Assembly: GCF_025354435.1 (NCBI RefSeq)
Contig: NZ_JANXMU010000019.1
Coordinates: 62,001 to 126,000 of the forward strand
Length of the DNA stretch: 64,000 bases
Source: Rhodoferax sp.
GTDB lineage: Bacteria > Pseudomonadota > Gammaproteobacteria > Burkholderiales > Burkholderiaceae_C
Direction of reading: 5' to 3'
Under the pieces are notes generated by a model. That model had not been told where the DNA came from. It saw only the letters and a list, made by a program, of their open reading frames with translations, and made no database searches. How positions within the stretch are numbered: the first letter of the stretch is position 1; every line of letters begins with the position of its first letter. Both the position numbers and the translations under genes were made by a program. Shown one piece after another: positions 8,168-18,934 of this stretch.

Positions 8168-9250
8168 GTGAAGCACGTCAACCGGCAAGAACTCATCGCG
8201 CGGCTCATGGCTATCTGTGAGCCCGCCAACCCCTTGGCCCTCTTGGGCGCCGAAGCTCGCCATCAGGCGATTGCCGAAGCCATTGACGACGCAACCCAGC
8301 ACGCCACCGACAGCGAAACCCGCCGGGTGACGATTCTGTTGTCCGACCTGCGCGGTTTCACCGCGATTGCCGAAAAGTTTTCGGCCATGGACATGGTGGC
8401 CGCGCTAAACCGCTACCTGTCGCGCATGACTGAAATCATCCTGCGCCACGGCGGCAGCATCGACAAGTTTATGGGCGACGCGATCATGGTGCTGTTTGGT
8501 GCGCCCCATGCCCTGCCCAACGACATCGAGGCCGCGCTGGCCTGCGCCATTGAAATGCAAATGGCCATGGACGAGATCAACGCCGAAAACAAGCTGCACG
8601 ACATGGCTGCGCTGTACATGGGCATCGGCATCAACACCGGCGACGTGGTGGTCGGCCATCTGGGCTCCCGGTTGCACAGCGAATACACGGTGATTGGCGA
8701 CCAAGTGAACCTGGCCTCGCGCGTTGAGGCGCACAGCCTGCGCGGGCAGATTTTGCTCAGCGAAAGCACCTACCAGCAGGCCCGGGACTTCATCGACATT
8801 GGTGACATCAACGATGTCCAGGTCAAAGGCAAAAAAGGCAACGTGCGCATGGTCGAGCTGCTGGCCTTGCGTGGCCTGCACCCTCTCATCGCACCCAAAC
8901 GCGAGGTGCGCAACAGCCCGCGTGTCGAGGTGGACATGCCGCTGGCCTACCAGATTTTGAAAGGCAAATCCGTCCTGCCCGAGGAGCACATCGGCCGGAT
9001 TGCCGACTTGAGCTATGGGGGCATGTTCGTCATCAGCCCGGTGGCCCTGGCCCCGTTTGACGACATCAAGATCACCCTGTCGCTGTCCCTGATGGGCCGG
9101 GAGCTGACCGAAATTTACGCCAAGGTGCTACGGGTGACCGAGCTCCACGGCGAGTACAAATGCCCGGTGGAATTCACCTCGATCGAAACCAAGGCGGCGC
9201 AGACGATCAAAGAGTTTGTGGACAGCATTGTGGAATTCAACAAGCTCTAA
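8168..9250 (+). CDS. Class III adenylate/guanylate cyclase fused to a C-terminal PilZ-like domain
   Basis: 360 residues from GTG 8168, chosen because AGAGG lies 7 bases upstream. The cyclase domain covers about residues 55-245: LLSDLRGFT and DKFMGDAIMVLFG carry the two metal-binding aspartates, and GIGINTGDVVVG and VIGDQVNLASR complete the catalytic core. From about residue 255, NSPRVEVDMPL and the later DLSYGGMFV resemble PilZ domains (R-x3-R plus D-x-S-x-x-G), although the first motif is degenerate, so c-di-GMP binding is uncertain. There is no membrane segment, so the protein is cytosolic. If PilZ is functional, c-di-GMP could tune cAMP synthesis. It is convergent with the polytopic gene that follows. 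Confidence 0.85.
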   Translation: MKHVNRQELIARLMAICEPANPLALLGAEARHQAIAEAIDDATQHATDSETRRVTILLSDLRGFTAIAEKFSAMDMVAALNRYLSRMTEIILRHGGSIDKFMGDAIMVLFGAPHALPNDIEAALACAIEMQMAMDEINAENKLHDMAALYMGIGINTGDVVVGHLGSRLHSEYTVIGDQVNLASRVEAHSLRGQILLSESTYQQARDFIDIGDINDVQVKGKKGNVRMVELLALRGLHPLIAPKREVRNSPRVEVDMPLAYQILKGKSVLPEEHIGRIADLSYGGMFVISPVALAPFDDIKITLSLSLMGRELTEIYAKVLRVTELHGEYKCPVEFTSIETKAAQTIKEFVDSIVEFNKL

Positions 9251-9265
9251 AGCGCCTGGCCTGGC

Positions 9266-10774
9266 CTACAGTTTCGGCCTGCGGTCTGCCAGCCAGGCGG
9301 CATAGGCCTCGGGAAATGCCGCTTTGAAACGCTGCATGTGGAACACGGCAACATCGTCCAGCCCCAGCAGCATCGCGCTGTCGATCACCCGCTCAATCAC
9401 CCGGTGCTCGGGTGAAAAATGCAGCAGCTTCAATGCCTGCTGGTACTGCACCCGCGCGTTGGCCTGGGTCAGGGGCGTGATGCTGAGCTCGGCAAACTGC
9501 ACCTGGTTTTGGAACAGCCAGGTGTTGCGCGCTTGCGCCAGCGGGTCTTCTCGGTAGGCCGGCTCGCGGGATGCGGGCGGCAGGTAGATCTGGCTGGCAC
9601 GGCGGTAGTCCCAGGCTGTGTACATGCATATTGCTATTAAAAATATAGCTAATAGTGCAGGCAGAATATGCGCTAGAGCCCTATTTTTTATAAAAATAAC
9701 ATTCTGCCTGCGCCACAGCAAAATCACGCACATGCCCACTGCGATCTGGAACGGGCCGTACCACAGCGGGTACTCCAGCAAACTGTGCAAGCCCACCACC
9801 GCCAGCACCGTCCAGGCCATGCGTCGGGAGGCATCTGTTTCGGCCCAGGGTTTTGCGCGCATCACCCACCACAGCAGCAGGCCGCAGACCAGCACAGCCA
9901 CCGGCACACCCAGCTCTACGGCCAGATGCAGCGGCAGGTTGTGCGCGTTGTCCAAAATATCGCAAAACCGCGGGCTGTCGTACAGATGGATGTAGTGTGC
10001 GTAGTCCAACTCGCCCCAGCCCCAGCCCAGCCAGGGATGCTGGGCAATCAGCGTCAGCACGTTGTGCCACAGCGTCAGGCGGCTGGAGCACAGCGCATCG
10101 CCTTCCCGCAGCCGCGCCCAGGCACCCGTATCCAGCCCCACCAGCGTCGGCAGCACCAGCAGGCCCAGCCCGTAGGCCAGCACAAACGCTAGCAGCACCC
10201 GGCGTACTGCGGGTTGGTGCAAACCGCCCCAGCCCACTGCCATCGCCACGACCAGCACAGTCTGCAGCAAGCCGGTGCGGGAGGACGACACAGCATTGCC
10301 TATCCCCAGCAGGATAGCCAACGCCAACGCCAGATTCCGTGCTGCGGGCTGGACCGCCTTGGGCCGCACTTGCACTACCCACCACAGCAAGGCGGCCAAC
10401 GCGATATGGGTCAGACTGGCAAATTGGTTGCGCTGGCGTAAATTGCCAAACGCCTCGCCCAGCAGCGTAGTGTTGACCCACGGTGCCAGCGGCGCGCTCA
10501 GGCCAAAGTATTGGACCGTGCCGATGGCACCGCTCAACGCCCCCGCCCACAGCCAGCCAAGGGCGGCGGCATCGGCCCAGCCGGAGGTCCCCGCCGGTAG
10601 CCGGGCAGGCCGCCAAACCGCCTGCACCCCCATAAGCCCCGCCACCGAACCCAGCGCCACCAGCCACGGCACCATAGATGCCATCGGTCCAGGGCCGAAA
10701 GGGTTGAGCCAGGGGAGGGCTAGGAGGAGGGTGGCGAGGAATGCCCAGGGACGGGGGGTGATAGTTGGAGGCAT
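9266..10774 (-). CDS. PglL/Wzy/O-antigen-ligase family membrane protein
   Basis: 502 residues with about ten to twelve hydrophobic segments and a soluble C-terminal tail. NLRQRNQFASL (about residue 112) is the segment seen in PglL-type pilin O-oligosaccharyltransferases, and the periplasmic loop DSPRFCDILDNAHNLPLHL (about 265) carries the H-N pair of the Wzy_C/ligase family. It probably transfers or polymerises a lipid-linked glycan in the periplasm. It follows a second family member by 44 bases and the pilin gene, so a pilin glycosylation role is plausible. The final membrane segment (FIKNRALAHI to IFLIAI) is encoded by copy B of the dispersed repeat. Confidence 0.8.
   Translation of the reverse strand: MPPTITPRPWAFLATLLLALPWLNPFGPGPMASMVPWLVALGSVAGLMGVQAVWRPARLPAGTSGWADAAALGWLWAGALSGAIGTVQYFGLSAPLAPWVNTTLLGEAFGNLRQRNQFASLTHIALAALLWWVVQVRPKAVQPAARNLALALAILLGIGNAVSSSRTGLLQTVLVVAMAVGWGGLHQPAVRRVLLAFVLAYGLGLLVLPTLVGLDTGAWARLREGDALCSSRLTLWHNVLTLIAQHPWLGWGWGELDYAHYIHLYDSPRFCDILDNAHNLPLHLAVELGVPVAVLVCGLLLWWVMRAKPWAETDASRRMAWTVLAVVGLHSLLEYPLWYGPFQIAVGMCVILLWRRQNVIFIKNRALAHILPALLAIFLIAICMYTAWDYRRASQIYLPPASREPAYREDPLAQARNTWLFQNQVQFAELSITPLTQANARVQYQQALKLLHFSPEHRVIERVIDSAMLLGLDDVAVFHMQRFKAAFPEAYAAWLADRRPKL
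9631..9698 (-). repeat. Dispersed palindromic repeat, copy B (inside the PglL-like gene)
   Basis: The minus strand reads TAAAAAATAGGGCTCTAGCG, then a GCAGG core, then TAGCTATATTTTTAATAGC. It is translated as FIKNRALAHI...LLAIFLIAI, which aligns codon by codon with copy A and copy H. Confidence 0.8.
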
Positions 10775-10818
10775 TAAAGGAGTGCGGAGGGCCTAAACGT
10801 CAATAATGATTTATTTGT

Positions 10819-12573
10819 TTATTTTTGACCGGGTTTGGATGCTGCTTCGACACTAGGGAGGGGCGCTTCTTTTTCTAATGGCGGCCATTTCACCGCAGCC
10901 ATGGCTGGTTGCGTGCGGGCTTGCGATTCCCAGGCGGCCCGGAGGTCACGGTCAAACTCTTGAGGCTGGACCTTTTGGGTTTTTTCTATCCATACTGTGG
11001 CTTCTTCCGGCTTGTGAAGATAGGCCAGTGCTTTGGCAAAATTAAACAAATTGGACGGTGTAGGAAAACTCAAGGCAACGTCATGCAGTTTTTCCGCGTC
11101 AGCAACGCTAATGTCCGGCTCTACGCCTTTGCGCGCATAGAGGATAAATTCACGCATATCGTTTAACAACCATACATTGGGCGGTTTGCCTGGAGGTAAT
11201 CGACCGATTCGTGCAGCTTCCATGCGAAAGGTTCTAAAGCTTTCGTCCACGTGCAGATAGTCTCTCATGATGGCTAACAGTAAAAGCGTAGTCCCTAGCA
11301 GCAGTGTCAGCACAGTCCATCGACTGGATGCATACACGACAGGGTTGCGCTGGCGTTCATTCAACATACCCATCACCAACCCTGTTGGTAAAAGTAAATA
11401 GGCGTGGTGCAAAGGCAGCTCCACCATAGCGTGCAATCCGACTGCCACTAAAAACAGCATCAATATGGCATCTTCGGCGTTGGCTACACGCCGGAGTCCA
11501 CGCAGCAACCATCCTAAAAGTGCCAGCGAGGCCAGGCCTCCAATAGGAATTCCACACCACAGCACCAAGTCCAGAAACAAATTGTGCGAATGTATAAAGA
11601 AGGACGTTAAGGTGGGATGGTTTTGTGCCACCGAAAGCTGCGCTACCGCCAATTGATTCCAGCCATAACCCCACCAAGGGTGCTGCCACGCGGCATCTAA
11701 AAACAAGCTGTAGGCTTTGAGCCTTAGTTGCGTTGAAGCACCACCTAACGAAACTGAGCGAATCTGCAAATCCAGACCCAGTAAGTCACTCAAGCTCTGC
11801 AAAGATAGAGTGCAAACTGCAAAATATAACAACAGTAAGGTGACGACCAACGGGCTGCGGGCAGGCAGAAAGCGACGCCAAATCCACGCGGCTAGGCATA
11901 TCGCGAGTAGCGCTATGAAGGCTATGCGTGACTGGGTCAGCACAATGCCAAACAAGATGAACATCGCCATCAACACGGCACTGAAGGGCTTTATTTTTCC
12001 TCTTACTAAACCCCAGGCGCTGGCCAGCAAACCCCAAAGCAATAAAGTGGCTAATTGATTTGGTTGCCCCAAATTAGCGGAAGGGCGGCCAGGTGAGAAC
12101 TCAGCCATCCAAACCTGCATTGAATCGACCTCGAATTCGAGACCCAGCCACTGTCGTAATTGCAGTCCGACCGATACCAACGATGCGATCCCCACTGCGA
12201 GAAACAAGCCATCAGCTGCTCGTCCAGGGGTTGCGGCTTCCCACCGTGCTCCCATCAGCATCGTTAACAGCAATCCTAAAATGTAGGCTGTACACACCCA
12301 TGCTTGGCCGCTAAAAGGCAGCATGCCCAGCCCGAACTGTATAAACGGTACCGTTGCCAATAAGGCAATCACAATGGGTAAGCTGTGCCATTGCACCTTG
12401 TTAGAGCACCATCCGATTACGGGGATCGCGGCAATGGCAAACATCACGGCTAACCACGCGTCGCTGTGAAATGTCGCCCAAGGGTAGTAGTGGTTAGGGA
12501 GTAGCCACGCCATTGCCAGGAGCAGCACCCATAAACCTAACCAGAGGGGAGGGAGCGGTTCTCTAGAAGTCAA
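10819..12573 (-). CDS. Pilin O-glycosyltransferase of the PglL/TfpW family (Wzy_C type)
   Basis: 584 residues: about twelve hydrophobic segments, then a soluble domain from about 440. NLGQPNQLATLLLWG (about residue 167) is the hallmark segment of PglL/PilO2-type oligosaccharyltransferases, and FFIHSHNLFLDLVLW (about 325) supplies the conserved H-x-H-N loop. It would transfer a lipid-linked glycan to the pilin in the periplasm. It begins 98 bases after pilA, behind the pilA terminator, the position typical of a dedicated pilin glycosylase. The DNA is less GC-rich than that of neighbouring housekeeping genes. Confidence 0.87.
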   Translation of the reverse strand: MTSREPLPPLWLGLWVLLLAMAWLLPNHYYPWATFHSDAWLAVMFAIAAIPVIGWCSNKVQWHSLPIVIALLATVPFIQFGLGMLPFSGQAWVCTAYILGLLLTMLMGARWEAATPGRAADGLFLAVGIASLVSVGLQLRQWLGLEFEVDSMQVWMAEFSPGRPSANLGQPNQLATLLLWGLLASAWGLVRGKIKPFSAVLMAMFILFGIVLTQSRIAFIALLAICLAAWIWRRFLPARSPLVVTLLLLYFAVCTLSLQSLSDLLGLDLQIRSVSLGGASTQLRLKAYSLFLDAAWQHPWWGYGWNQLAVAQLSVAQNHPTLTSFFIHSHNLFLDLVLWCGIPIGGLASLALLGWLLRGLRRVANAEDAILMLFLVAVGLHAMVELPLHHAYLLLPTGLVMGMLNERQRNPVVYASSRWTVLTLLLGTTLLLLAIMRDYLHVDESFRTFRMEAARIGRLPPGKPPNVWLLNDMREFILYARKGVEPDISVADAEKLHDVALSFPTPSNLFNFAKALAYLHKPEEATVWIEKTQKVQPQEFDRDLRAAWESQARTQPAMAAVKWPPLEKEAPLPSVEAASKPGQK

Positions 12574-12629
12574 AGTGATTCAGAGCTAAAGTTTGATGGG
12601 AGCGCGTTGCGCGTAAAGCGAATGCTCAT

Positions 12630-12654
12630 AAAAAAAGCCCCCCGAGGGAGGCTC
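12630..12654 (-). terminator. Rho-independent terminator of pilA
   Basis: On the minus strand GAGCCTCCC-TCG-GGGGGC forms a short GC stem followed by seven T residues (plus-strand A-run at 12630-12636). It sits 18 bases after the pilin stop and should limit read-through into the glycosyltransferase genes. Confidence 0.8.
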
Positions 12655-12671
12655 TGATGTACCGAGTCTTA

Positions 12672-14100
<1,429 letters not shown>

Positions 14101-14111
14101 GACGACACCCT

Positions 14112-16370
14112 TTATTTGGTTTCAAAATTTGTAGCGCCATCCCATGCGGGATCTGGCGGCAACACGCGCATGGAGGCAACCCGTTCAGCATAAAGGCGAT
14201 AAAGGTATTTTGTCGCATCCATGCCCTGTAATTTCATTATTTGCAGCTCGAAAATGGCCCAATTTTGTATGCGGTAGTAGCCCAGGAAGCTATTCCACAG
14301 GTGGAGTTCGTCCGCCAGCGAGGGTGCGATGGGATCCATTACAGCCAACGGGGTGTAGATGGCGACGGCCTGCTCTTTGCCTTTGACGCGGACTTTATCC
14401 AGTTCTTGCCAAACACATTTGGGCGCTTGTGCCCGGGTGGATGCGCTGACGACGATGGCGACTCCGTAGATTTTGCTTAAACCTTCCAGCCGGGCACCTA
14501 GGTTGACGGCATCACCGATCACGGTGTAACTGCGCCGGATGTTGGAGCCCATGTCGCCGACACACATGCTGCCGGTGTTCAGGCCAATGCCGATACTGAT
14601 TTCTGGGATGTCGCGGCTGCGGTGCTCGCTGTTCAATTGCTGCACGGCCTGCGCCATATCCAGTGCCGCCTGGACCGACAGGTGGGCATGGTCAGCGGTG
14701 GCAACCGGTGCCCCCCAGAAGGCCATGACACAGTCGCCCATGTATTTGTCGATGGTGCCGCGGTGGGTGCGGATCTGCGTGGTGAGGCGACTGAATACGC
14801 CGTTGAGCACCGCCTGCAACTGCAGCGGCTCCATGTTCTTGGACATCTGTGTAAAGCCCCGGATGTCGCAAAACATCACCGTCAGCTCCTGGTTGCTGGC
14901 GCGCATGGTGTAGCTATCGGGGTGTTTGAGCATTTCGTCCACCAGCTCTGGCGGTACGTACGTGCCAAACAAGTGGGCGAGTTCGCGTTTGGAGCGGCTT
15001 TCGACAAAGTAGCCATACGCCATGTTCAGCACCGATGCGGTTACCACCATCCATAACGCGGCGGCCAGCGGCAGCACCAGGCCGTGGCCGAGGTACAGCG
15101 CCCCATTCAGGCCAACCACCAGTACCAGTACGCCCATACTGAGAGCGACGGCTCTGAGAGCGGACAGACGCGGCAGCGCCCAGGCCAGGGTTAGTCCGGC
15201 CAGCAGGAGCACCAGGATGTCGTAGCCTACGGCGTAGTCGGGCTTGACGGCGATATTGCCGTCCATCAGGCCAGACAAGACATTTGCGTGGATTTCTACG
15301 CCGGGGTAGGTTTCGCCCACGGGGGTTACTCGCAAATCCAGCAGACCGGGTACCGTGGTGCCTACCAGCACAATTTTGTCTCGCAAACTGCCGTCGGGTA
15401 AGCGGTGGGCCAGGACATCGGCGGCCGATACGTAGCGGTACGAGCCGCCACGCGTCCGGTCCGGGCCACCGGTACCTCGAAAAGGCACCAATACCGCACC
15501 GCGTGCATCCATGGGAATGGCCTGCTGCTGGCTGCCGTGTTGGAGAAGGAGGTTTTCTAGCTGGGCTACCCCCAAACTGTCGTGGGAAAAACCAGGTGTC
15601 ACGCTGGGCAGACCCGTCAACAGGCGAAACATACCCAATGACAAGGACTCGTAGTAGCGCCCTTGGTGCTCAGCCAACAGAGGCAGGGAGCGGACCACGC
15701 CATCTGCATCGGTAATGGCGTTGAAGAATCCGGCGTTGGGGGCCGCTGCTGCAATGGTGTCGATATTGGCGTTGTAGCCGCTCCAGAACGTCAGCCCCAT
15801 GTGCCGGCCCTGCAGCGCCGCCGCATCTACCACCGGGGCCGGCAAGACACCCGAGGTCCGCCCATCGCGGTCGCTGCTGAAGTAGTAGCCCAGCACTACA
15901 GGGCGATTGCGCAGCGATCGGGCAAAAGCGGCATCAAAGTCCAGTGTGCCGCGCAGTTGCTGTACGGCCTCGGCAAAACCGGGTTGGTCGCGCAACTGGT
16001 GGCGTGCCAGTTGTTGTAACTGTGCCAGGCCCGAACTTTCGTCTGTTTCGGCAAACACTACGTCAAAACCCAGGAGGCGAATTTTTTGGCGTTCAAACAG
16101 GGCGTTGACTAGTGCGGCCAGCTTGTTGCGGCTCCAGGGCCAGCCCAGTTCGGTCAGGCTTTTTTCATCCAGGTCCACGATGACAATGCGCTCGTCCAGG
16201 GTGCGGGGCATGGTGGCCCGCAGGCGCGCATCAAAAATGATGTTGTCCAGGTGCTGCAGAACCCCTAGCTGCAAGGTTCCCACTGCATGCAACAAGGCGA
16301 ATATCACGGGAATCAGGGTCACGAGAACCCGGGGCCAGTGTTGCAGCAGCGCGCGCATTAGCCGCCCCAT
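14112..16370 (-). CDS. Membrane-bound class III adenylate/guanylate cyclase with CHASE2 sensor domain
   Basis: About 752 residues from ATG 16370; ATG 16358 is an alternative with a GGGGCGG stretch in front. Layout: one N-terminal membrane segment, an extracytoplasmic CHASE2 domain (about 30-350, with IVIVDLDEKSLTELGWPWSR and LLGFDVVFAE), three membrane segments (about 365-440), then a cytoplasmic cyclase domain. MFCDIRGFT and DKYMGDCVMAFWG supply the metal-binding aspartates, followed by GIGLNTGSMCVGD and VIGDAVNLGAR. The C-terminus (NFETK) contains the word TTCAAAATTTGTAGCGC, which also occurs in one dispersed repeat copy. It sits between an FHA protein and a phosphodiesterase-like gene on the same strand. 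Confidence 0.92.
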   Translation of the reverse strand: MGRLMRALLQHWPRVLVTLIPVIFALLHAVGTLQLGVLQHLDNIIFDARLRATMPRTLDERIVIVDLDEKSLTELGWPWSRNKLAALVNALFERQKIRLLGFDVVFAETDESSGLAQLQQLARHQLRDQPGFAEAVQQLRGTLDFDAAFARSLRNRPVVLGYYFSSDRDGRTSGVLPAPVVDAAALQGRHMGLTFWSGYNANIDTIAAAAPNAGFFNAITDADGVVRSLPLLAEHQGRYYESLSLGMFRLLTGLPSVTPGFSHDSLGVAQLENLLLQHGSQQQAIPMDARGAVLVPFRGTGGPDRTRGGSYRYVSAADVLAHRLPDGSLRDKIVLVGTTVPGLLDLRVTPVGETYPGVEIHANVLSGLMDGNIAVKPDYAVGYDILVLLLAGLTLAWALPRLSALRAVALSMGVLVLVVGLNGALYLGHGLVLPLAAALWMVVTASVLNMAYGYFVESRSKRELAHLFGTYVPPELVDEMLKHPDSYTMRASNQELTVMFCDIRGFTQMSKNMEPLQLQAVLNGVFSRLTTQIRTHRGTIDKYMGDCVMAFWGAPVATADHAHLSVQAALDMAQAVQQLNSEHRSRDIPEISIGIGLNTGSMCVGDMGSNIRRSYTVIGDAVNLGARLEGLSKIYGVAIVVSASTRAQAPKCVWQELDKVRVKGKEQAVAIYTPLAVMDPIAPSLADELHLWNSFLGYYRIQNWAIFELQIMKLQGMDATKYLYRLYAERVASMRVLPPDPAWDGATNFETK

Positions 16371-16389
16371 CCGCTGCGGCGCAGCCCGG

Positions 16390-17085
16390 TCACGGCTGGA
16401 TAAATTGCATCTGTGTGCCCGCCAGTTGCAAAACGTCACCATGCTTGAGGGCCACAGGCGTTGCTCCGATCGGGGTGGCATTCAGGGTGGGCAGTTCTGC
16501 GCCTTCCACATGCCCCACCACATACCCGTGGGGGCGGCGGGTGATGGCGGCGACTGCCACGCCTGGTTTGCCCAGTGTGGTGACCACCTTGGTCAGCGTA
16601 ACTTCGCGTCCGGCAGCGGCACCGGTCAGTACCTTGATGGCGGCGTGGCTCAGTGTGATGGTTTCTGTGCCTGCCAAAGGCATGGCGGCCGAGTGGTCGG
16701 TGGCACGCCGGTTCAGGTTGCCCGAGCCGGATGGCACGTGTGGCGTGCCCAGCATGCCAGGCCGTGCCATGGTGGTTTTCTCAAAGCCGGTTTCGGTGGC
16801 CTCGTTGATGAACTTAAGCTTGTACTTGCCCACTTCCACCAGGTCGTTGTTTTGCAAAATCTGTTTGCGTGCAGCTTTGCCGTTGATGTAGGTGCCGTTG
16901 GTGCTATTGAGGTCTTCAAGGTGCACTTCATGCCCGACCATCAACACCACTGCATGCTCGCCGCTGACCGCTAAATTGTCGATAACGATGTCGTTATAAG
17001 GCCGCCGACCCAAAGTCGTTCTGTCTTTGGTCAACTGCACTTCTTTGATGACCACACCGTCGATCGACACGATCAGTTTCGGCAT
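16390..17085 (-). CDS. FHA-domain protein with a second, degenerate FHA-like half
   Basis: 231 residues. The N-terminal FHA domain (about 5-95) has LGRRPYNDIVIDN, SGEHA and LNSTNGTYING, the GR, SxxH and NG residues that read phosphothreonine. The C-terminal half (about 145-231) again has TLGKPGVAVAAI, LNATPIGATPVAL and DVLQLAGTQMQFI, the spacing of an FHA fold without clear phosphate-binding residues. It probably recruits a phosphorylated partner. It lies between a PP2C phosphatase and the CHASE2 cyclase; no serine/threonine kinase is in the window, so the kinase must be elsewhere. Confidence 0.88.
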   Translation of the reverse strand: MPKLIVSIDGVVIKEVQLTKDRTTLGRRPYNDIVIDNLAVSGEHAVVLMVGHEVHLEDLNSTNGTYINGKAARKQILQNNDLVEVGKYKLKFINEATETGFEKTTMARPGMLGTPHVPSGSGNLNRRATDHSAAMPLAGTETITLSHAAIKVLTGAAAGREVTLTKVVTTLGKPGVAVAAITRRPHGYVVGHVEGAELPTLNATPIGATPVALKHGDVLQLAGTQMQFIQP

Positions 17086-17134
17086 GCTCGGCTCCTGTGG
17101 CGGTTCATAGACTTGGCAATCGTAATAAGAGGGG

Positions 17135-17920
17135 CTAATTGCCCAACAGCCGGGACATTAAACCCCGTTTGGGAATTCCTGCAACGGCATGGGCCAACAA
17201 CACTGTAATGTTATCCCGTCCGCCGTGCGCATTGGCAATACTGATGAGCTGGCGGGCTTTTTGTTCCAGCGGCGCGTCGGTTTCCATAATACGGGCGATC
17301 GGCACATCGTCCACCATGTCGGACAGTCCGTCCGAGCACATTAAATAGACATCGCCTTCTTCGACCGTGTGCTCGTGCACTTCAAGCATCACTGCATCTT
17401 CGATGCCCAGCGCGCGGGTCACCAAATTTTTGTTCGTTGATACCGCCGCCTGTGCAGGGGTGATCAGGCCGGCGTCTAACTGCTCCTGCAGCAAAGAATG
17501 GTCTTTGGTGATTTGCACCAGGGTGTTGTCCCGGAAGCGATAGCAGCGCGAATCGCCAATATGGCCTACCAGCAAGCGGGAATCCTGGAACACCCCAACC
17601 ACCAGCGTGGTTCCCATACCCACGTATTCTTCATGCGTGTTGGCCGCAGTAAACACGGCTAGGTTGGCGTTGTGCACACAAATATCCATGGCGCGCCGCA
17701 CTTCTTTGCCATTGGCTTGCAGGCCTGCGTCCAGCAACCAGCGGCCTAGCTCAGTCTGGATAAAGGCGGTAGCCATGCTGCTGGCTACTTCGCCTGCGTT
17801 GTAACCGCCCATGCCATCGGCCAAAACAGCCACTCCACTGGCCACATCAAAAGCCACGGCATCTTCATTATTTTCACGCAATAAACCGGCGTGGGTTTGC
17901 GTGCAGAACTCGTACATCAT
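17135..17920 (-). CDS. PP2C-type serine/threonine protein phosphatase (Stp1/PppA-like)
   Basis: 261 residues spanning a complete PPM/PP2C domain: RENNEDAV, VLADGMGG, GHIGDSRCY, TKDHS and CSDGLSDMV provide the metal-coordinating aspartates in the usual order. It dephosphorylates Ser/Thr-phosphorylated proteins in the cytosol and would reverse the signal read by the FHA protein that follows 49 bases later. The start ATGATG at 17920/17917 is ambiguous by one residue. It is the first gene of the four-gene signalling unit on the minus strand. Confidence 0.93.
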   Translation of the reverse strand: MMYEFCTQTHAGLLRENNEDAVAFDVASGVAVLADGMGGYNAGEVASSMATAFIQTELGRWLLDAGLQANGKEVRRAMDICVHNANLAVFTAANTHEEYVGMGTTLVVGVFQDSRLLVGHIGDSRCYRFRDNTLVQITKDHSLLQEQLDAGLITPAQAAVSTNKNLVTRALGIEDAVMLEVHEHTVEEGDVYLMCSDGLSDMVDDVPIARIMETDAPLEQKARQLISIANAHGGRDNITVLLAHAVAGIPKRGLMSRLLGN

Positions 17921-18110
17921 CTTTGAGCGGGTTAACTTTGTTGAAAAAAGTGGCGGTAGGGGCGGGATTTCATCTTCGTCAGGCGTGTTTGCCTGAGGTA
18001 TTTGCGTGGCTGAATAGCGCCACTACGAAGTTTCTAACCGTAACAGAGGGGTATACCCGTAGCAAGAGACTTTCGCACACTTGTGATGTATTTTGTTACA
18101 ACTTGGCCGA

Positions 18111-18137
18111 AAAAATAGCCTCATAGAGGCCATTTTT
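18111..18137. terminator. Bidirectional terminator after the terC-like gene
   Basis: AAAAATAGCCTC (18111-18122) and GAGGCCATTTTT (18126-18137) are inverted with one mismatch around a 3-base loop. A-runs and T-runs flank both sides. It lies just beyond the TerC stop codon on the minus strand. Confidence 0.8.
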
Positions 18138-18161
18138 AAATGTAAATAAATGCGAACTGTA

Positions 18162-18863
18162 TCAAACAGCTTTGCGGGCCGATGTGCGCTGCATCCATTT
18201 TCCCAATGCCAACACCAGCAGTGCCCCGGTGATGCCAAAGGCATAAGCTGCATTATTATCCTGTGGCAGGTAAGCCGCCAGCGCTGGATCCGAGTACGCC
18301 ATGGTGCCTGCAATCCACCCCAATAGCATGCCGCCCAGGGTGATGGTCAGCGGGAAGCGGTCCATCAGCTTGAGAACAAGCTGGCTGCCACCGATGATGA
18401 TAGGAATACTCACCAGCAAGCCAAAGATCACCAGCGGCAACTGGTGCGTCTCTCCGGCGCCCTGCGCTGCACCGGCGATGGCAATCACATTGTCGACGCT
18501 CATCACCAGATCCGCCACGATCACCGTCTTGACTGCACTCCACAGCTTGTCACTGGCCTGGATGTTGTCGTGTCCGCCATCCTCTTCGGGCACCAAGAGC
18601 TTGATGCCGATCCACAGCAGCAAAATGGCCCCCACCAGCTTGAGATAAGGCACTTGCAACAGCGACAACGCGAATGCAATCAGCACCACGCGCAAGACTA
18701 TCGCCCCTACAGTGCCCCACAAAATGCCTTTGGTGCGCTGTTGTGCAGGGAGCCCACGGCAGGCCAGGGCGATAACCACTGCGTTGTCGCTCCCCAGCAG
18801 GATGTCGATCATGATGATCTGGCCTACGGCCAGCCAAAAATGGGCGGTGAGAAATTCTTCCAT
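18162..18863 (-). CDS. TerC family integral membrane protein (YjbE-like)
   Basis: 233 residues with seven hydrophobic segments. The family signature LLGSDNAVVIAL (about residue 22) and the repeat LVMSVDNVIAIAG (about 125) carry the conserved acidic and asparagine residues thought to bind a divalent metal; some TerC relatives export manganese. The basic C-terminal tail is cytoplasmic. Its promoter must lie in 18864-18930, behind the sucCD terminator. I looked for a yybP-ykoY manganese riboswitch in this leader and did not find a convincing one. Confidence 0.9.
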   Translation of the reverse strand: MEEFLTAHFWLAVGQIIMIDILLGSDNAVVIALACRGLPAQQRTKGILWGTVGAIVLRVVLIAFALSLLQVPYLKLVGAILLLWIGIKLLVPEEDGGHDNIQASDKLWSAVKTVIVADLVMSVDNVIAIAGAAQGAGETHQLPLVIFGLLVSIPIIIGGSQLVLKLMDRFPLTITLGGMLLGWIAGTMAYSDPALAAYLPQDNNAAYAFGITGALLVLALGKWMQRTSARKAV

Positions 18864-18934
18864 GGATTTCTTTAGACATTAGACAGACGGGGTCGCTTCA
18901 GTGCGCCGCGTCTACACACAAGGGGAGGGGCCCC

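Noticed and set aside
14115-14150. Full repeat copy at the end of the CHASE2 cyclase gene
   Set aside because: Only one shared word (TTCAAAATTTGTAGCGC) is present; the second half of the repeat is missing.
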